A stretch of 64,000 nucleotides of DNA from Pseudomonas sp. Q2-TVG4-2 (GCF_013620795.1 NZ_LGLW01000007.1:204411-268410); one strand, 5' to 3'. Positions 1 to 13,819 are shown, counted from the stretch's first letter. Made by a program: numbers and translations. Notes: generated by a model from the letters alone, not told the origin.

Positions 1-398
1 AGCCGAACTTCGAGGCTGCGAACGCTTTCAAGACGCCTGAGCACATCGCGCCGGTATGGTACTTCACGCCTTACTACGCGATTCTGCGCGCCGTTCCGGA
101 CAAGCTTCTGGGCGTTATCGCCATGGGTGCCGCCATCGCCGTGCTGTTCGTGCTGCCATGGCTGGATCGTAGTCCAGTCAAGTCCATGCGTTACAAGGGC
201 TGGATGAGCAAGATCGCACTTGTGCTGTTCTGCATCTCCTTCGTCATCCTCGGCGTGCTTGGTGTGCTGTCTCCGACGCCTGAGCGTACGTTGGTATCTC
301 GGATCTGTACTGCTATCTACTTCGGTTACTTCATCCTGATGCCGTTCTACACCAAGCTCGAGAAGACCAAAGTAGTTCCGCAAAGGGTGGCTGGCTGA
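1..398 (+). CDS. petB: Cytochrome b of the bc1 complex, C-terminal part
   Basis: The reading frame is open from the window edge (first full codon at 3) and encodes the last ~131 residues of cytochrome b, the membrane subunit of ubiquinol:cytochrome c reductase. Seen: the PEH-x-x-PVWYF-x-PYYAILR stretch near the window edge, a hallmark of the C-terminal half of cytochrome b around the quinol-oxidation site, then three hydrophobic segments at about window positions 105-170, 205-265 and 290-350. The start lies upstream and is not visible. The stop TGA (396-398) shares one base with the ATG of the cytochrome c1 gene, the usual petABC operon arrangement. Confidence 0.95.
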   Translation, partial: PNFEAANAFKTPEHIAPVWYFTPYYAILRAVPDKLLGVIAMGAAIAVLFVLPWLDRSPVKSMRYKGWMSKIALVLFCISFVILGVLGVLSPTPERTLVSRICTAIYFGYFILMPFYTKLEKTKVVPQRVAG

Positions 399-1207
399 TG
401 AAAAAGCAATTCGCTGCATTGATTCTTGCACTGGTGCCGGCATTCGGTTTCGCCGCTGGCGGTGGCGCTCACCTTGATGAGGTCGACATCGATCTGACCG
501 ACAAGGTGGCGCTGCAGGATGGTCTGAAGACTTTCGCCAACTACTGCATGGGCTGTCACAGTGCGCAATACCAGCGCTACGAGCGTGTCGCGACCGATCT
601 GGGGATTCCAGCGGATGTGATGCTCGACAGTGTGGTTTTCAGTGGTGCCAAGATTGGCGATCACATGAAGATTGGGATGAAGCCGGACGACGCCAAGGCC
701 TGGTTCGGCGCGGCTCCGCCGGATCTGACACTGGTAGCGCGAGTGCGTGGCAACGACTGGCTGTACTCGTACATGCGCAGCTTCTATGAAGATCCGGCGC
801 GCCCTTACGGCGTCAATAACACGGTTTTCCCCAACGTCGGTATGCCGCATGTTCTCGCGCCGCTGCAAGGCCGCCAGGTTCTGCCGGGCAAGCTGCCTGA
901 GGGCGAATCCGTAGCCTGCAAACAGGTTCAGGTCGTTGAAGATGGCCGCAAGCAGTTCGATCCGTTGACCGGTACCCCGATCACGCACGAAGACTGCAAT
1001 GCCATGACAGTTGTGCCGGGCACCGGTGAGCTGACCGAGGCGGAGTATGACGAGAAGATCAAGAACCTGGTGACCTTCCTGGCTTACTCGGCGAACCCAG
1101 TCAAGCTGGAAAGTCAGCGCATCGGTACCTACGTACTGCTGTTCCTGGCGTTCTTCTTCGTCTTTGCCTATCTGCTCAAGCGGGAATATTGGAAAGACGT
1201 CCACTGA
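398..1207 (+). CDS. petC: Cytochrome c1 of the bc1 complex
   Basis: A 269-residue c-type cytochrome that passes electrons from the Rieske protein to soluble cytochrome c or an oxidase. Seen: a Sec signal peptide (MKKQFAALILAL, cleavage near residue 20), a heme-binding CMGCH motif at residues 50-54, an internal methionine-containing ligand region around residues 85-95, and one C-terminal transmembrane anchor at about 239-260 followed by KREYWKDVH. The start ATG overlaps the petB stop (TGATG), indicating translational coupling. A strong terminator follows at 1232-1261, so petC is the last gene of the operon. Confidence 0.96.
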   Translation: MKKQFAALILALVPAFGFAAGGGAHLDEVDIDLTDKVALQDGLKTFANYCMGCHSAQYQRYERVATDLGIPADVMLDSVVFSGAKIGDHMKIGMKPDDAKAWFGAAPPDLTLVARVRGNDWLYSYMRSFYEDPARPYGVNNTVFPNVGMPHVLAPLQGRQVLPGKLPEGESVACKQVQVVEDGRKQFDPLTGTPITHEDCNAMTVVPGTGELTEAEYDEKIKNLVTFLAYSANPVKLESQRIGTYVLLFLAFFFVFAYLLKREYWKDVH

Positions 1208-1231
1208 TCCTTCGCTGTTTTGCGGTACTCT

Positions 1232-1261
1232 GCGCGCGCCCTTTTGGGCGCGTGCTTTTTT
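1232..1261 (+). terminator. Rho-independent terminator after petC
   Basis: A 10-bp GC-rich stem (1232-1241 with 1246-1255, one G-U pair) closes a TTTT loop and is followed directly by six T residues (1256-1261). It separates the bc1 operon from sspA. Confidence 0.9.
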
Positions 1262-1296
1262 ATGCCATCCCACAATTCCAATGAAGGAGGGACCCT

Positions 1297-1914
1297 ATGG
1301 CCGCTACCAATCGGTTGGCCTGCTATTCCGATCCCGCCGACCATTATTCGCATCGGGTACGCTATGTACTCGCTGAAAAAGGCGTCAGCGTAGAGATAAT
1401 AGACGTTGACCCGGCGCACTGTCCGGTCAGACTGACTGAGGTAAATCCATACGCCAGCGTGCCTACGCTGGTGGATCGTGATCTGGCGCTGTACGAGCCG
1501 AATGTGATCACTGAGTACCTGGAAGAGCGTTATCCGCACCCGCCATTGCTTCCGGTGTATCCCGTGGCCAGAGCCAATACCCGACTGCTGGTGCATAGGG
1601 TTCAGCGGGATTGGTGTGCCCTGGTGGATCGAATCGCCGATCGCCGTACTGCCGATGCGCCACGAGCGCAGGCGCGCAAGGAGCTGCGAGAAAGCCTGAC
1701 AGGTGTATCGCCTGTGTTCGCTGAGAAGCCATTCTTCATGAGCGATGAGATCAGCCTGGTGGATTGCTGTCTGTTGCCGATCTTGTGGCGTTTGCCCAAA
1801 CTCGGCATAGAGCTGCCGCGGGCCGCGAAACCGCTACTTGATTACATGGAAGTCAACTTTGCTCGAGAGGCCTTCCAGGTCAGTCTATCCGCCGTTGAGC
1901 GCGGCATGCGCTAA
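1297..1914 (+). CDS. sspA: Stringent starvation protein A (GST-fold RNA polymerase-associated regulator)
   Basis: A 205-residue SspA. In this family the glutathione-S-transferase-like fold binds RNA polymerase and supports stationary-phase and stress gene expression and, in pseudomonads, virulence traits. Seen: an N-terminal thioredoxin-like domain (about 5-80, with [17 protein letters not shown] and the conserved [11 protein letters not shown] segment) and an all-helical GST C-terminal domain (about 90-205). A strong Shine-Dalgarno AGGAGG ends 6 nt before the ATG. It is followed after 12 nt by sspB, the usual pair. Confidence 0.95.
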   Translation: MAATNRLACYSDPADHYSHRVRYVLAEKGVSVEIIDVDPAHCPVRLTEVNPYASVPTLVDRDLALYEPNVITEYLEERYPHPPLLPVYPVARANTRLLVHRVQRDWCALVDRIADRRTADAPRAQARKELRESLTGVSPVFAEKPFFMSDEISLVDCCLLPILWRLPKLGIELPRAAKPLLDYMEVNFAREAFQVSLSAVERGMR

Positions 1915-1926
1915 GAGAGGCTGTAT

Positions 1927-2337
1927 ATGACTTCAAGTCGTCCTTATCTGGTTCGGGCGCTGTATGAGTGGATCGTCGATAACGACTGCACCCCGCATTT
2001 GCTGGTCAATACTGATCACCCCGGCGTTCAGGTGCCGGATGGCTTTGCCAGTGATGGTCAAATCGTATTGAACGTGGCGCCAAGTGCTGTTCGCCATCTG
2101 CAGATGAACAACCAGGCGATCAGCTTCGAAGGTCGCTTCGGTGGTGTGCCCCACAGCCTGCATGTCCCATCTGCCGCGATCATGGCGATCTATGCCCGAG
2201 AGAATGGGCAGGGGATGGTGTTCGAGATCGAGCCTACCCCACCTGGCGACGATACACCGGCTGACGATTCGTCCGACACAGGCACATCGCCGCGTCCGGC
2301 TTCCGGCGGGCGTCCTAGCCTGAAGGTCGTCAAGTAA
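1927..2337 (+). CDS. sspB: ClpXP protease specificity-enhancing factor SspB
   Basis: A 136-residue adaptor that tethers ssrA-tagged and other substrates to ClpXP. Seen: the folded substrate-binding domain in the first ~100 residues (SSRPYLVRALYEWIVDN, then the HLLVNTDHPGVQVP region), an acidic, serine- and proline-rich flexible linker, and a basic C-terminal tail ending in RPSLKVVK, which matches the ClpX-docking XB motif of the family. It is the second gene of the sspAB operon and converges with dolP. Confidence 0.95.
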   Translation: MTSSRPYLVRALYEWIVDNDCTPHLLVNTDHPGVQVPDGFASDGQIVLNVAPSAVRHLQMNNQAISFEGRFGGVPHSLHVPSAAIMAIYARENGQGMVFEIEPTPPGDDTPADDSSDTGTSPRPASGGRPSLKVVK

Positions 2338-2345
2338 GTCCAGGA

Positions 2346-2379
2346 AAAGCGTGGCAACCTTGCAGGCTTGGCTGCCACG
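2346..2379 (-). terminator. Probable terminator of the lpoA-yraN-diaA-dolP operon
   Basis: A 7-bp inverted repeat (CGTGGCA at 2350-2356 with TGCCACG at 2373-2379). On the minus strand it is followed by CTTTTCC, so it fits termination after dolP. The 16-nt loop makes it weaker than the other terminators in the window; it may also serve sspB. Confidence 0.5.
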
Positions 2380-2400
2380 TGGGATCAGTTTGTAACTCGC

Positions 2401-4047
<1,647 letters not shown>

Positions 4048-4051
<4 letters not shown>

Positions 4052-5844
4052 TAGGGCGTATCCGTCAGCGGCTGAACATCACCGTCGCGGAATTCGGCCC
4101 ACGGCAGGCTTCGCTCGATTCGCTGTTCTGGGGTAATGCTCAGCGTGCCGGATAGACCTTCGAGCCGTGTGTCCGGGAGTGCCAGCAACTGATTCAGGCG
4201 CGGTGCTAGCAGATAGGCATCAGCGCCCATGGCGTACAACCTGCCGAGGCTGCCTCGGGCTTGCGGCCACTTGCGTTCGATTTCTTGACGAAGTGGTAAT
4301 TGAGCATCGAGCAGCCAGGGCGTTTCGGTGAAGCGAATGCCTTCGAGGTCAAGGTATTGCGTGCGATTGTCGGTGGCAGCGTGCAAGTGGGAGGTGGCAT
4401 ACACGGGCAGGTCACCGGCGTACTGGAATATCAGGGTGGGTTTGACCTGCTGCGCCTGCTGAGGTGTCGCTGCCAGGAAGAGGAAATCCACGTCCTGGCG
4501 GCGTGATGGCTGAGACTCGGCGCTATTGCTGGTGATGCTCTCGCGCTGCGCTTGGTTTCCGCTGCTGCTGACCTGCAGCAGCCTGGCGATTTGATTGGCC
4601 AGCTCGATCGGTTCGGCCAGGGGCTCGGCAGCTATGACTACTCCGCCTTGTGCCTGCCACTCCTGGCGAAAGGCTTCAAACACGCGGTTGCCCCAATCGC
4701 CACGAGGCGTCAGCGCTATCGCACGGCGGTGCCCGTCGGCCCAGGCGCGGCGTGCCACTTCGCGCGCTTCGTCTTCTGCGGCCAGGCCGAACTGGAACAG
4801 CTGCGGTGGCGCCTTTTGATTCGCATCGCTGTAGTTGAGAGCGAGGGTAGTGATTGGGAGCTGCTCGCGGGCAGCCAGCTGGCGGACCATGTCCTTTTCC
4901 AGCGGGCCGATCACCAGTTCGACGCCGGAGGCGGTTGCTTGTCGGTAGAAGTCGTCCAGCGAGGCTAGGCGGGTACTGTCGAACAGCTCGATCTTCAGAT
5001 CTTGCCGCGCTTCCAAATGAGCGGCGAGAAAGCCGTCACGCAGGGCGCGCGCTACGCTGGCCAGCGGACCGTCCATCGGCAGCAGCAGGGCCACGTGTGA
5101 CAAGGGCTTGTCCGCCAGCTCGCGAAGCTTGATCAGCGGCTCAGGCAGACGCCGGGCGGCAGGGTGGTTGGGGTTCTGCTGTATCCAGGCGTCGATCGCC
5201 CGCTGTTGCTGGCCGATGGTACCTGCCTGCTTGACGGTGGCTGCAAGTGATAGCCAGCCGGCCAGATCCACGTCTGGGGTGGGCTGCAGCTGATCGGGCG
5301 GCAGGGCCGAAACCAGCGACCAGATTGTTTCGTGATTCCGCTCGGCCGCGTCACCGCTCAGCAGGGGGGCGATGAACGTGCGTTCGCGTGCCGCGTCGAG
5401 CGGCTGCTTGTTTGCTTCGAGCGCTTGCGCGCGTGTCAGCTGAGCGCGTAATTGCTGTTCGACGGGCAATTCCGCGAGACGCTCGAAGGCTGGGTGTTGC
5501 AGGGCTTGAAGGGCGCGCTGCGGTTCGCCTTCGGCCAGTGCCAGCTCCGCTTCGAGGGTTTTTGCAAACATTTGTTGCGCCGGCATCAGTTGCTCAATAG
5601 CGACCTGCTCGAGTATCTGTCGAGCCTGCGCCTGGTCGCCCTGTTGCATGCTCTGGTCGGCCGCTGACAATCGCAGCAGGGCGGCCTTTCCGGGTTCGCT
5701 GGCGTCGGCCTCCTTCAGCAGCTGTTGCGTTGATGCCTGAGGGGTGCGTGGTAGCTCGCCCAGTGTCGAGGATGGCGAGCTGGCGCAGGCTGAAAGCACG
5801 GCAGCAATGCATAAGAAAAGAAGCGGGCGAAAGCGAGCCATCAT
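4048..5844 (-). CDS. lpoA: Penicillin-binding protein activator LpoA
   Basis: A 598-residue outer-membrane lipoprotein that in E. coli stimulates PBP1a. Seen: lipoprotein signal with lipobox (AAVLSAC near residue 18), an N-terminal helical TPR-like domain rich in Ala, Gln and Leu (about 30-250), and a C-terminal periplasmic-binding-protein-like domain (about 255-590, starting HVALLLPMDGPLASVARALRDG). The open frame extends upstream to 6003, but that part runs into the rsmI promoter region; the ATG at 5844 follows an AGGA and gives the lipoprotein signal. It is divergent from rsmI and heads the operon lpoA-yraN-diaA-dolP. Confidence 0.93.
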
Positions 5845-5965
5845 GTGATCATTCCTGGAGGCGCTGGCGGGTGTCGGAGGATTGTACCCAAGCGCTGGCG
5901 GGGCTGCGATGTCGCGGCCGCTAAACGGGCTACAATGCGCGTTTTCCGTGATTGAGGTATGCCCT

Positions 5966-6841
5966 GTGACTGCGCCAGACGATGTGAATTCCGCGGCAGG
6001 CACGCTCTACGTCGTCGCTACGCCCATTGGTAATCTGGAAGACATTAGTGCGCGGGCGTTGCGCGTGTTGGCAGAGGTAGCGCTGATTGCAGCGGAGGAT
6101 ACCCGTCACTCGGCTCGGCTGATGCAGCACTTCGGTATCAGCACACCTCTGGCTGCATGTCACGAGCACAATGAGCGGGACGAGGGTGGGCGTTTTATAA
6201 AGCGGCTACTGGCCGGTGGCGATGTGGCGCTGATATCCGATGCCGGCACGCCATTGATATCTGACCCCGGATACCATCTGGTCAGGCAAGCGCGCGCGGC
6301 AGGCATACGCGTGGTGCCGCTCCCGGGAGCCTGTGCGCTGATTGCCGCGCTTTCTGCCGCGGGTTTGCCATCCGATCGATTCATCTTCGAGGGTTTTTTG
6401 CCCGCCAAGCAGGCCGCGCGCCGGTCCCGCCTGGAACAGTTGCGAGAAGAACCGCGTACGTTGATCTTCTATGAGGCCCCGCATCGTATCCTCGATTCGC
6501 TGATCGATCTGGAGGTGGTGTTCGGTCCGGATCGGCCAGCTGTGCTGGGGCGCGAACTGACCAAGACGTTCGAAACATTGAAGGGGGCGCCACTTGCCGA
6601 GCTGCGCGCCTGGGTGGAATCCGACAGCAATCAACAGCGCGGGGAATGCGTGCTTGTGATTGGAGGCTGGCAGGCGCCGCAGGGCGATGACGCGGTCGAT
6701 GCGAATACGCTTCGTGTGCTGCACCTGTTATTGGCGGAGCTGCCGGTGAAACGAGCAGCGGCCGTTGCGTCCGAGATAACCGGTGTTAAAAAGAACCTGC
6801 TTTACCAGCTTGCATTACAGAACAAGCAATCGGATCGGTAG
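5966..6841 (+). CDS. rsmI: 16S rRNA (cytidine1402-2'-O)-methyltransferase
   Basis: A 291-residue RsmI, which 2'-O-methylates C1402 of 16S rRNA in the decoding centre. Seen: the tetrapyrrole-methylase-like SAM fold with [17 protein letters not shown] at residues 12-28, the [12 protein letters not shown] segment, [18 protein letters not shown] and the [20 protein letters not shown] motif. The frame is open further upstream, but GTG 5966, with GAGG at 5954-5957 (8-nt spacing), gives a protein of family length. A TACAAT -10-like element lies at 5931-5936. The divergent neighbour is lpoA. Confidence 0.93.
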   Translation: MTAPDDVNSAAGTLYVVATPIGNLEDISARALRVLAEVALIAAEDTRHSARLMQHFGISTPLAACHEHNERDEGGRFIKRLLAGGDVALISDAGTPLISDPGYHLVRQARAAGIRVVPLPGACALIAALSAAGLPSDRFIFEGFLPAKQAARRSRLEQLREEPRTLIFYEAPHRILDSLIDLEVVFGPDRPAVLGRELTKTFETLKGAPLAELRAWVESDSNQQRGECVLVIGGWQAPQGDDAVDANTLRVLHLLLAELPVKRAAAVASEITGVKKNLLYQLALQNKQSDR

Positions 6842-6929
6842 TCGCGTTTTTATTCGTCGGTGTGCTGGCTGCGTCACGGAGGGCTGTCAGCTTGCAGGCC
6901 GGGGGCGGGCAAAGTACCCTAGCGGCCGG

Positions 6930-7285
6930 AGAGTCGATCGGACAGTCGCTGTTCTATCCTGTTTACAGGATAGGAGGGAGGAAAGTCCGGGCTCCATAGG
7001 GCGAAGTGCCAGGTAACGCCTGGGAGGCGTGAGCCTACGGAAAGTGCCACAGAAAATAACCGCCTAAGCGCCTCGGCGCCGGTAAGGGTGAAAAGGTGCG
7101 GTAAGAGCGCACCGCACGGCTGGCAACAGTCCGTGGCTAGGTAAACCCCACTTGGAGCAAGACCAAATAGGGATCCATTGGCGTGGCCCGCGCTGGATCC
7201 GGGTAGGTTGCTAGAGGCAGTCAGTGATGGCTGTCGTAGAGGAATGACTGTCCTCGACAGAACCCGGCTTACAGATCGACTCTCC
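6930..7285 (+). ncRNA. rnpB: RNase P RNA (M1 RNA), bacterial type A
   Basis: About 356 nt forming the catalytic RNA that trims tRNA 5' leaders. Seen: the P1 helix pairing AGAGTCGATC at the 5' end with GATCGACTCT at 7275-7284; the conserved GAGGAAAGTCCGGGCTCCAT block near 6975; the AGGGTGAAAAGGTGCGGTAAGAGCGCACC region (7085-7114); AACCCCACTTGGAGCAAG-type J-region at 7144-7162; and the 3' universal segment with ACAGAACCCGGCTTA near 7258-7272. Its position between rsmI and mraZ is the one known from Pseudomonas. Confidence 0.97.
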
Positions 7286-7472
7286 GACCCTTCCGTTACG
7301 TCCTGCTTTTAAGTCCAAAATATTCTTGCTCTTAACAAAGTACTTTAACTTTGAAGTGCAGGTTTTTGGCTTGCCTGAATATATCTACCCTGTCTCTGCT
7401 CTGCTTTACCGTTTATCCCCTCTCTGCTCGCTAAATTCCCGTCCCATAAGGGTTTTTCCCGTCAGGCTCACC
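7286..7472. other. Pyrimidine-rich intergenic stretch between rnpB and the mraZ promoter
   Basis: About 190 nt with clearly lower GC and long C/T runs. No supported gene. A short open frame (7326-7517) begins here, but it runs through the mraZ promoter and resembles nothing. It probably holds rnpB 3' processing and termination sequence and upstream promoter sequence; I see no strong hairpin plus T-run. Confidence 0.5.
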
Positions 7473-7502
7473 TTGACGGTGGGGCTGCTGCATTTCTATA
7501 GT
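7473..7502 (+). promoter_or_regulatory. Sigma70-type promoter of the dcw cluster (PmraZ)
   Basis: TTGACG at 7473-7478, an 18-nt spacer and TATAGT at 7497-7502, close to consensus. Transcription would start near 7509, immediately in front of the GTGG boxes and about 70 nt before mraZ. Confidence 0.7.
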
Positions 7503-7510
7503 GCGCACAA

Positions 7511-7534
7511 GTGGTAGAAAGTGGAACGAAGTGG
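7511..7534 (+). promoter_or_regulatory. MraZ operator: three phased GTGG boxes
   Basis: GTGG starts at 7511, 7521 and 7531, exactly 10 bp apart, just after the predicted transcription start. MraZ proteins are known to repress their own cluster by binding short GTGG/TGGG direct repeats spaced about one helical turn apart, so this is very likely the autoregulatory site. A further GTGGGG at about 7479 overlaps the promoter and may be a fourth, unphased box. Confidence 0.75.
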
Positions 7535-7576
7535 GTTTTTATGGGCACGAACAGCTAACTCAGAGGGAACGCAGCC

Positions 7577-8032
7577 GTGTTTCGCGGAGCAAACGCCATC
7601 AGTCTCGATGCCAAAGGGCGGCTAGCCATGCCCAGCCGGTATCGTGACGAGCTCGTTTCGCGCTGCGAGGGCCAGCTGATCATCACCATCGACGCGGTTG
7701 ATCGCTGTCTCGGTATATATCCGCTGCCCGAGTGGGAGCAGATCGAAGCCAAGCTCCGCGAGCTGCCATCGCTGCGAGAGGAGAGTCGCCGACTGCAGCG
7801 TTTGCTGATCGGTAACGCGGTGGATCTAGAAATGGACGGCAGTGGTCGCGTGCTGGTGCCGCCACGTTTGCGTGAGTACGCCGGCCTGGATAAGCGGGCC
7901 ATGCTGGTAGGTCAGCTGAACAAGTTCAGCCTGTGGAACGAGGACGACTGGAACGCGCAAGCAGATGCGGACCTGGCGGCCATTAAACAACCCGGCGCGT
8001 TGCCGGAAGAATTGCGTGATCTAATCCTGTGA
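7577..8032 (+). CDS. mraZ: Transcriptional regulator MraZ
   Basis: A 151-residue AbrB-like DNA-binding protein and autorepressor of the division and cell-wall cluster. Seen: two tandem MraZ (SpoVT-AbrB) repeats, the first with [19 protein letters not shown] (about 9-27) and the second with [21 protein letters not shown] (about 85-105), each with the conserved D-x-x-GR-x-x-x-P-x-R core. The frame begins with GTG at 7577 after GAGGGAA. The TGA stop overlaps the GTG start of rsmH. Confidence 0.96.
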   Translation: MFRGANAISLDAKGRLAMPSRYRDELVSRCEGQLIITIDAVDRCLGIYPLPEWEQIEAKLRELPSLREESRRLQRLLIGNAVDLEMDGSGRVLVPPRLREYAGLDKRAMLVGQLNKFSLWNEDDWNAQADADLAAIKQPGALPEELRDLIL

Positions 8033-8972
8033 GCCAGACCAGCAGCTACAACCATGTGACCGTGTTGCTCGACGAGGCCGTTGCGGCGCTCGCTGTGCGG
8101 CCGGATGGCCGCTATCTGGATGGGACCTTCGGGCGCGGTGGGCACAGCCGCCTCCTGCTGCGGCAGCTTGGGCCTGATGGCTGTTTGCTAGGATTCGATA
8201 AAGACCCGCTAGCAATCGCTACGGGGCAAGCACTGGCGGCCGAGGATGGCCGCTTTGTCGTTGTGCAAAGAAGTTTTGCCGAGCTCGGCGCTGAAGTGGC
8301 GCAACGCGGCTGGACTGGCACCTTGAGTGGTGTCCTGTTGGATCTCGGCGTGTCTTCGCCGCAGCTGGACGATCCTGAGCGCGGCTTCAGCTTTCTCAAC
8401 GATGGTCCGCTGGATATGCGCATGGATCCCAGCCGCGGGATCAGTGTCGCCGAATGGATTGCCACGGCCAGCGAGGATGACATCGCTCGCGTACTCAAAG
8501 AGTACGGCGAGGAGCGCTTCGCCAAGCGCATGGCGCGCGCCGTGGTTCAGCGCCGAGGTGAGCGGCCCTTTGAGCGCACGGCCGATCTCGCCCAGGTGCT
8601 GACGGTTGCCAATCCTGCCTGGGAGAAAGGCAAGAACCCGGCGACTCGCGCTTTTCAGGGGCTGCGCATCTTCATCAACAATGAGCTCGGCGACTTGGAA
8701 GCCGGACTCGAGGCTGCCCTGGAAGCGCTCGAGGTCGGCGGTCGGCTGGTCGTGATCAGCTTTCATTCGCTCGAAGACCGCATCGTTAAACAATTCATGC
8801 GTCGCCATGCCAAGGGCGAAGCTGACACGCTGCCGCGTGACCTGCCGATCATTCCAGAGAGGTTCGTTCCGCGCATGAAATTGTTGGGCAAGCCGCAGTA
8901 CGCGTCCGCGGATGAGGTTAAGGCCAACCCCCGCTCACGTAGTGCCGTAATGCGCGTTGCGGAGAAGTTGCG

Positions 8973-8976
<4 letters not shown>
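8029..8976 (+). CDS. rsmH: 16S rRNA (cytosine1402-N4)-methyltransferase
   Basis: A 315-residue RsmH (MraW). Together with RsmI, encoded just upstream of rnpB, it makes the m4Cm1402 modification of 16S rRNA, so both enzymes for one nucleotide are within 3 kb. Seen: [11 protein letters not shown] at the N-terminus, the SAM-binding [12 protein letters not shown] motif, [22 protein letters not shown], and [15 protein letters not shown] with [15 protein letters not shown] in the C-terminal half. It starts with GTG and overlaps mraZ by 4 nt. Confidence 0.96.
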
Positions 8977-10986
<2,010 letters not shown>

Positions 10987-10987
<1 letters not shown>

Positions 10988-12450
10988 TGCCGATGCCGTT
11001 GAACCAACTGCTGCCTCAGGCTGTCAGCGCGACACTGATTCGTGAGCTCACCTTGGACAGCCGCAAGGTACGTCCAGGCGATCTGTTTCTGGCTGTGCCG
11101 GGCCTTCGGCAAGACGGTCGCATACACATTGCGGATGCAATTTCCCGCGGCGCCGCAGCGGTCGCCTACGAAGCCGAAGATGCGCCTGAGATGACCGCGG
11201 AGAGTGCGGTGCTGGTGCCGGTCCGCCGCCTGGCGGAGCAGTTGTCTGCGATCGCCGGTCGGTTTTATGGCGAGCCAAGCCGCAGCCTGCATCTGGCCGG
11301 CGTCACCGGAACCAACGGCAAGACCAGCGTGACCTACCTCATCGCTCAGGCCCTGGATCGTCTGGGGGAGCGTTGCGGCATCATCGGCACCCTTGGCACC
11401 GGCTTCCACGGCGAGCTCGTACTCGGGCAGCACACGACGCCTGATGCCATCGGCGTGCAGGCCAACCTGGCAAGCCTGCGCAAGCAGGGTGCCCGAGCCG
11501 TGGCGATGGAGGTTTCTTCCCACGGCCTCGCTCAGGGCAGGGTTGCCGCGCTGGCATTCGATGTGGCCGTGTTCACCAATCTATCGCGCGACCACCTTGA
11601 CTATCACGGCTCCATGGAAGCCTACGGTGAGGTCAAGGCCCGACTGTTCAAGATGCCGGGGCTCAGCTGCCGAGTGATCAATCTGGACGATCCGTTCGGG
11701 CGCGTCCTCGCGGCAGAGCATGGGGAATCGCGGCTGATTACCTACAGCCTGGACGACGCTGCTGCTTATCTCTATTGCCCAGAAGCACGGCTGGACGATG
11801 ACGGCATCCATGCGCGGCTGGTTACTCCGCAGGGTGAACGGTCGGTGCGTAGTCCGCTACTTGGTCGCTTCAACGTCAGCAACGTGCTCGCGGCGATCGG
11901 TGCACTGCTTGGGATGGACTATCCGTTGGATGAAGTCCTCGCCGTGCTACCGCAAATAGAAGGTCCTGCCGGCCGCATGCAGCGTCTGGGTGGCGGTGAT
12001 TGCCCGCTGGTGGTGGTGGATTATGCCCATACGCCCGACGCGCTGGAAAAGGTCCTTGATGCGTTGCGCCCGCATACCCAGAGCAAGCTGCTGTGCTTGT
12101 TCGGCTGCGGCGGCGATCGCGATCGCGGCAAACGCGCGCTGATGGCCCGGGTCGCCGAGCGGTTGGCCGATCGTGTTGTGGTGACCGATGACAACCCAAG
12201 AAATGAAGATCCCGTGCAGATTCTCGATGAGATTCGCGCCGGCTTCGGAGCGCCGGAGCAAGCTGTCTTCATGCCGGGCCGGGCCGCAGCCATCGCCGCC
12301 TGCATCGCCGGTAGCCATGCTGACGATGTCGTGCTGCTGGCCGGCAAGGGCCACGAGGATTATCAGGAAATCAAGGGCGAACGTTTGCCGTTCTCCGATC
12401 TTGACCAGGCCTCTATAGCCCTGGCTGTCTGGAGGAAATCCAATGCTTGA
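10987..12450 (+). CDS. murE: UDP-MurNAc-L-Ala-D-Glu:meso-DAP ligase
   Basis: A 487-residue Mur ligase that adds meso-diaminopimelate to the muropeptide in the cytoplasm. Seen: ATP-binding GVTGTNGKTSVTYL (about 108-121), the TTPDA and SSHGLAQGR substrate-binding segments, the central LSRDHLDYHGSMEAYG block, and the DNPRNEDP motif typical of DAP-adding enzymes. A TTG codon at 10984 is also open, but the ATG at 10987 shares its A with the ftsI stop and is the likely start. Confidence 0.96.
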
Positions 12451-13819
12451 AGCTATGCACCTGACCGATTTGGTCGAACCGCTATCCGCCAAGCTGATCA
12501 ACGCCGATACGACTTTCATCTCGGTCAGCACTGATAGCCGCGCCATCGAGCCAGGGCAGTTGTTCGTGGCGCTGACCGGCCCTCGTTTCGATGGCCATGC
12601 CTATCTGGCCGAGGTCGCCGCCAAAGGCGCCGTGGCCGCATTGGTCGAGCGGCATGTGGCAGACGCTTCGCTGCCCCAGCTGGTGGTCGCGGACAGTCGC
12701 ATCGCCTTGGGTCAGCTAGGGGCCCTGAATCGTGCCGCCTTTACCGGGCCGGTCGCGGCGATTACCGGCTCCAGCGGCAAGACCAGCGTCAAGGAGCTCC
12801 TCGCCAGCATTCTGCGTGCTGCCTATGGCGCCGATGCGGTGTTGGCCACTCGAGGCAACCTCAACAACGATCTTGGGGCTCCGCTGACCCTACTTGAACT
12901 GGCGCCTCAGCATCAGGCTGCAGTGATCGAACTGGGCGCTTCGCGTGTCGGAGAAATCGCCTATACCGTCCGCCTGACACAGCCGGATGTCAGCGTGATT
13001 ACCAATGCTGGCACCGCCCATGTTGGCGAATTCGGTGGGCCGGACAAAATTGTCGAGGCCAAGGGCGAGATACTCGACGGCCTAGGCGCTAATGGCATCG
13101 CCGTGCTCAACCGCGATGACCGAGCGTACACGACCTGGGAGGGACGCGCGGCTGGCAAGCGCGTGGTGAGCTTCGCAATAAAGAGCCCCCTGGCAGATTT
13201 TCATCCGGCTTCGATCGGCTACGACTTACGCGGTTGCCCCAACTTCGTCCTGGCCGGGCCGTCCGGGACGGTGCGCGTCCAGCTTAATCTGCTCGGCCGC
13301 CACAGCGTCGCCAACGCACTCACCGCCGCTGCAGCTGCCAGTGCGCTGGGCGTCGCGCGCGAACACATCGTCGCAGGCCTCGAAAGCCTGCAGCCGGTCA
13401 AGGGCCGAGGTGTCGCGCAGGTACTCAGTAATGGTGTACGCCTCATTGATGACACCTATAACGCCAACCCGGCCTCCATCTGCGCGGCCATTGATGTGCT
13501 GGCCGGCTTTGCCGGACGCACCGTGCTGGCGTTGGGCGACATGGGCGAGTTGGGTGATTGGGCCGAGCAGGGCCATCGCGAGGTCGGCAGTTACGCCGCA
13601 GACAAGGTAGATATCTTGTTCGCGGTTGGACCGCTGATGAAGCATGCCGTTGACGCCTTCGGTGCCGGCGGTCGTCATTTCGCCGATCAGCAAAGTCTGA
13701 TCGAGGCGCTGCGCCTGGAGCAGGGCAACGCCACCACCATTTTGATCAAGGGATCACGGAGCGCTGCGATGGATAAGGTCGTCGCTGCGCTTTCCGCATC
13801 CGGCATGGAGAAACATTGA
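12443..13819 (+). CDS. murF: UDP-MurNAc-tripeptide:D-Ala-D-Ala ligase
   Basis: A 458-residue Mur ligase that completes the UDP-MurNAc-pentapeptide. Seen: the N-terminal substrate domain with [16 protein letters not shown], the ATP-binding [16 protein letters not shown] (about 109-124), [12 protein letters not shown], and the C-terminal [14 protein letters not shown] block. It overlaps the murE end by 8 nt and its own stop overlaps the mraY start (TGATG). Confidence 0.96.
   Translation: MLEAMHLTDLVEPLSAKLINADTTFISVSTDSRAIEPGQLFVALTGPRFDGHAYLAEVAAKGAVAALVERHVADASLPQLVVADSRIALGQLGALNRAAFTGPVAAITGSSGKTSVKELLASILRAAYGADAVLATRGNLNNDLGAPLTLLELAPQHQAAVIELGASRVGEIAYTVRLTQPDVSVITNAGTAHVGEFGGPDKIVEAKGEILDGLGANGIAVLNRDDRAYTTWEGRAAGKRVVSFAIKSPLADFHPASIGYDLRGCPNFVLAGPSGTVRVQLNLLGRHSVANALTAAAAASALGVAREHIVAGLESLQPVKGRGVAQVLSNGVRLIDDTYNANPASICAAIDVLAGFAGRTVLALGDMGELGDWAEQGHREVGSYAADKVDILFAVGPLMKHAVDAFGAGGRHFADQQSLIEALRLEQGNATTILIKGSRSAAMDKVVAALSASGMEKH

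Noticed and set aside
347..1273. 308-codon open frame on the minus strand opposite petC
   Set aside because: Antisense to cytochrome c1, ends within the petB tail and has no family resemblance.
7326..7517. Small frame (63 codons) between rnpB and mraZ
   Set aside because: It runs through the mraZ promoter and has no ribosome-binding site or similarity; treated as intergenic.
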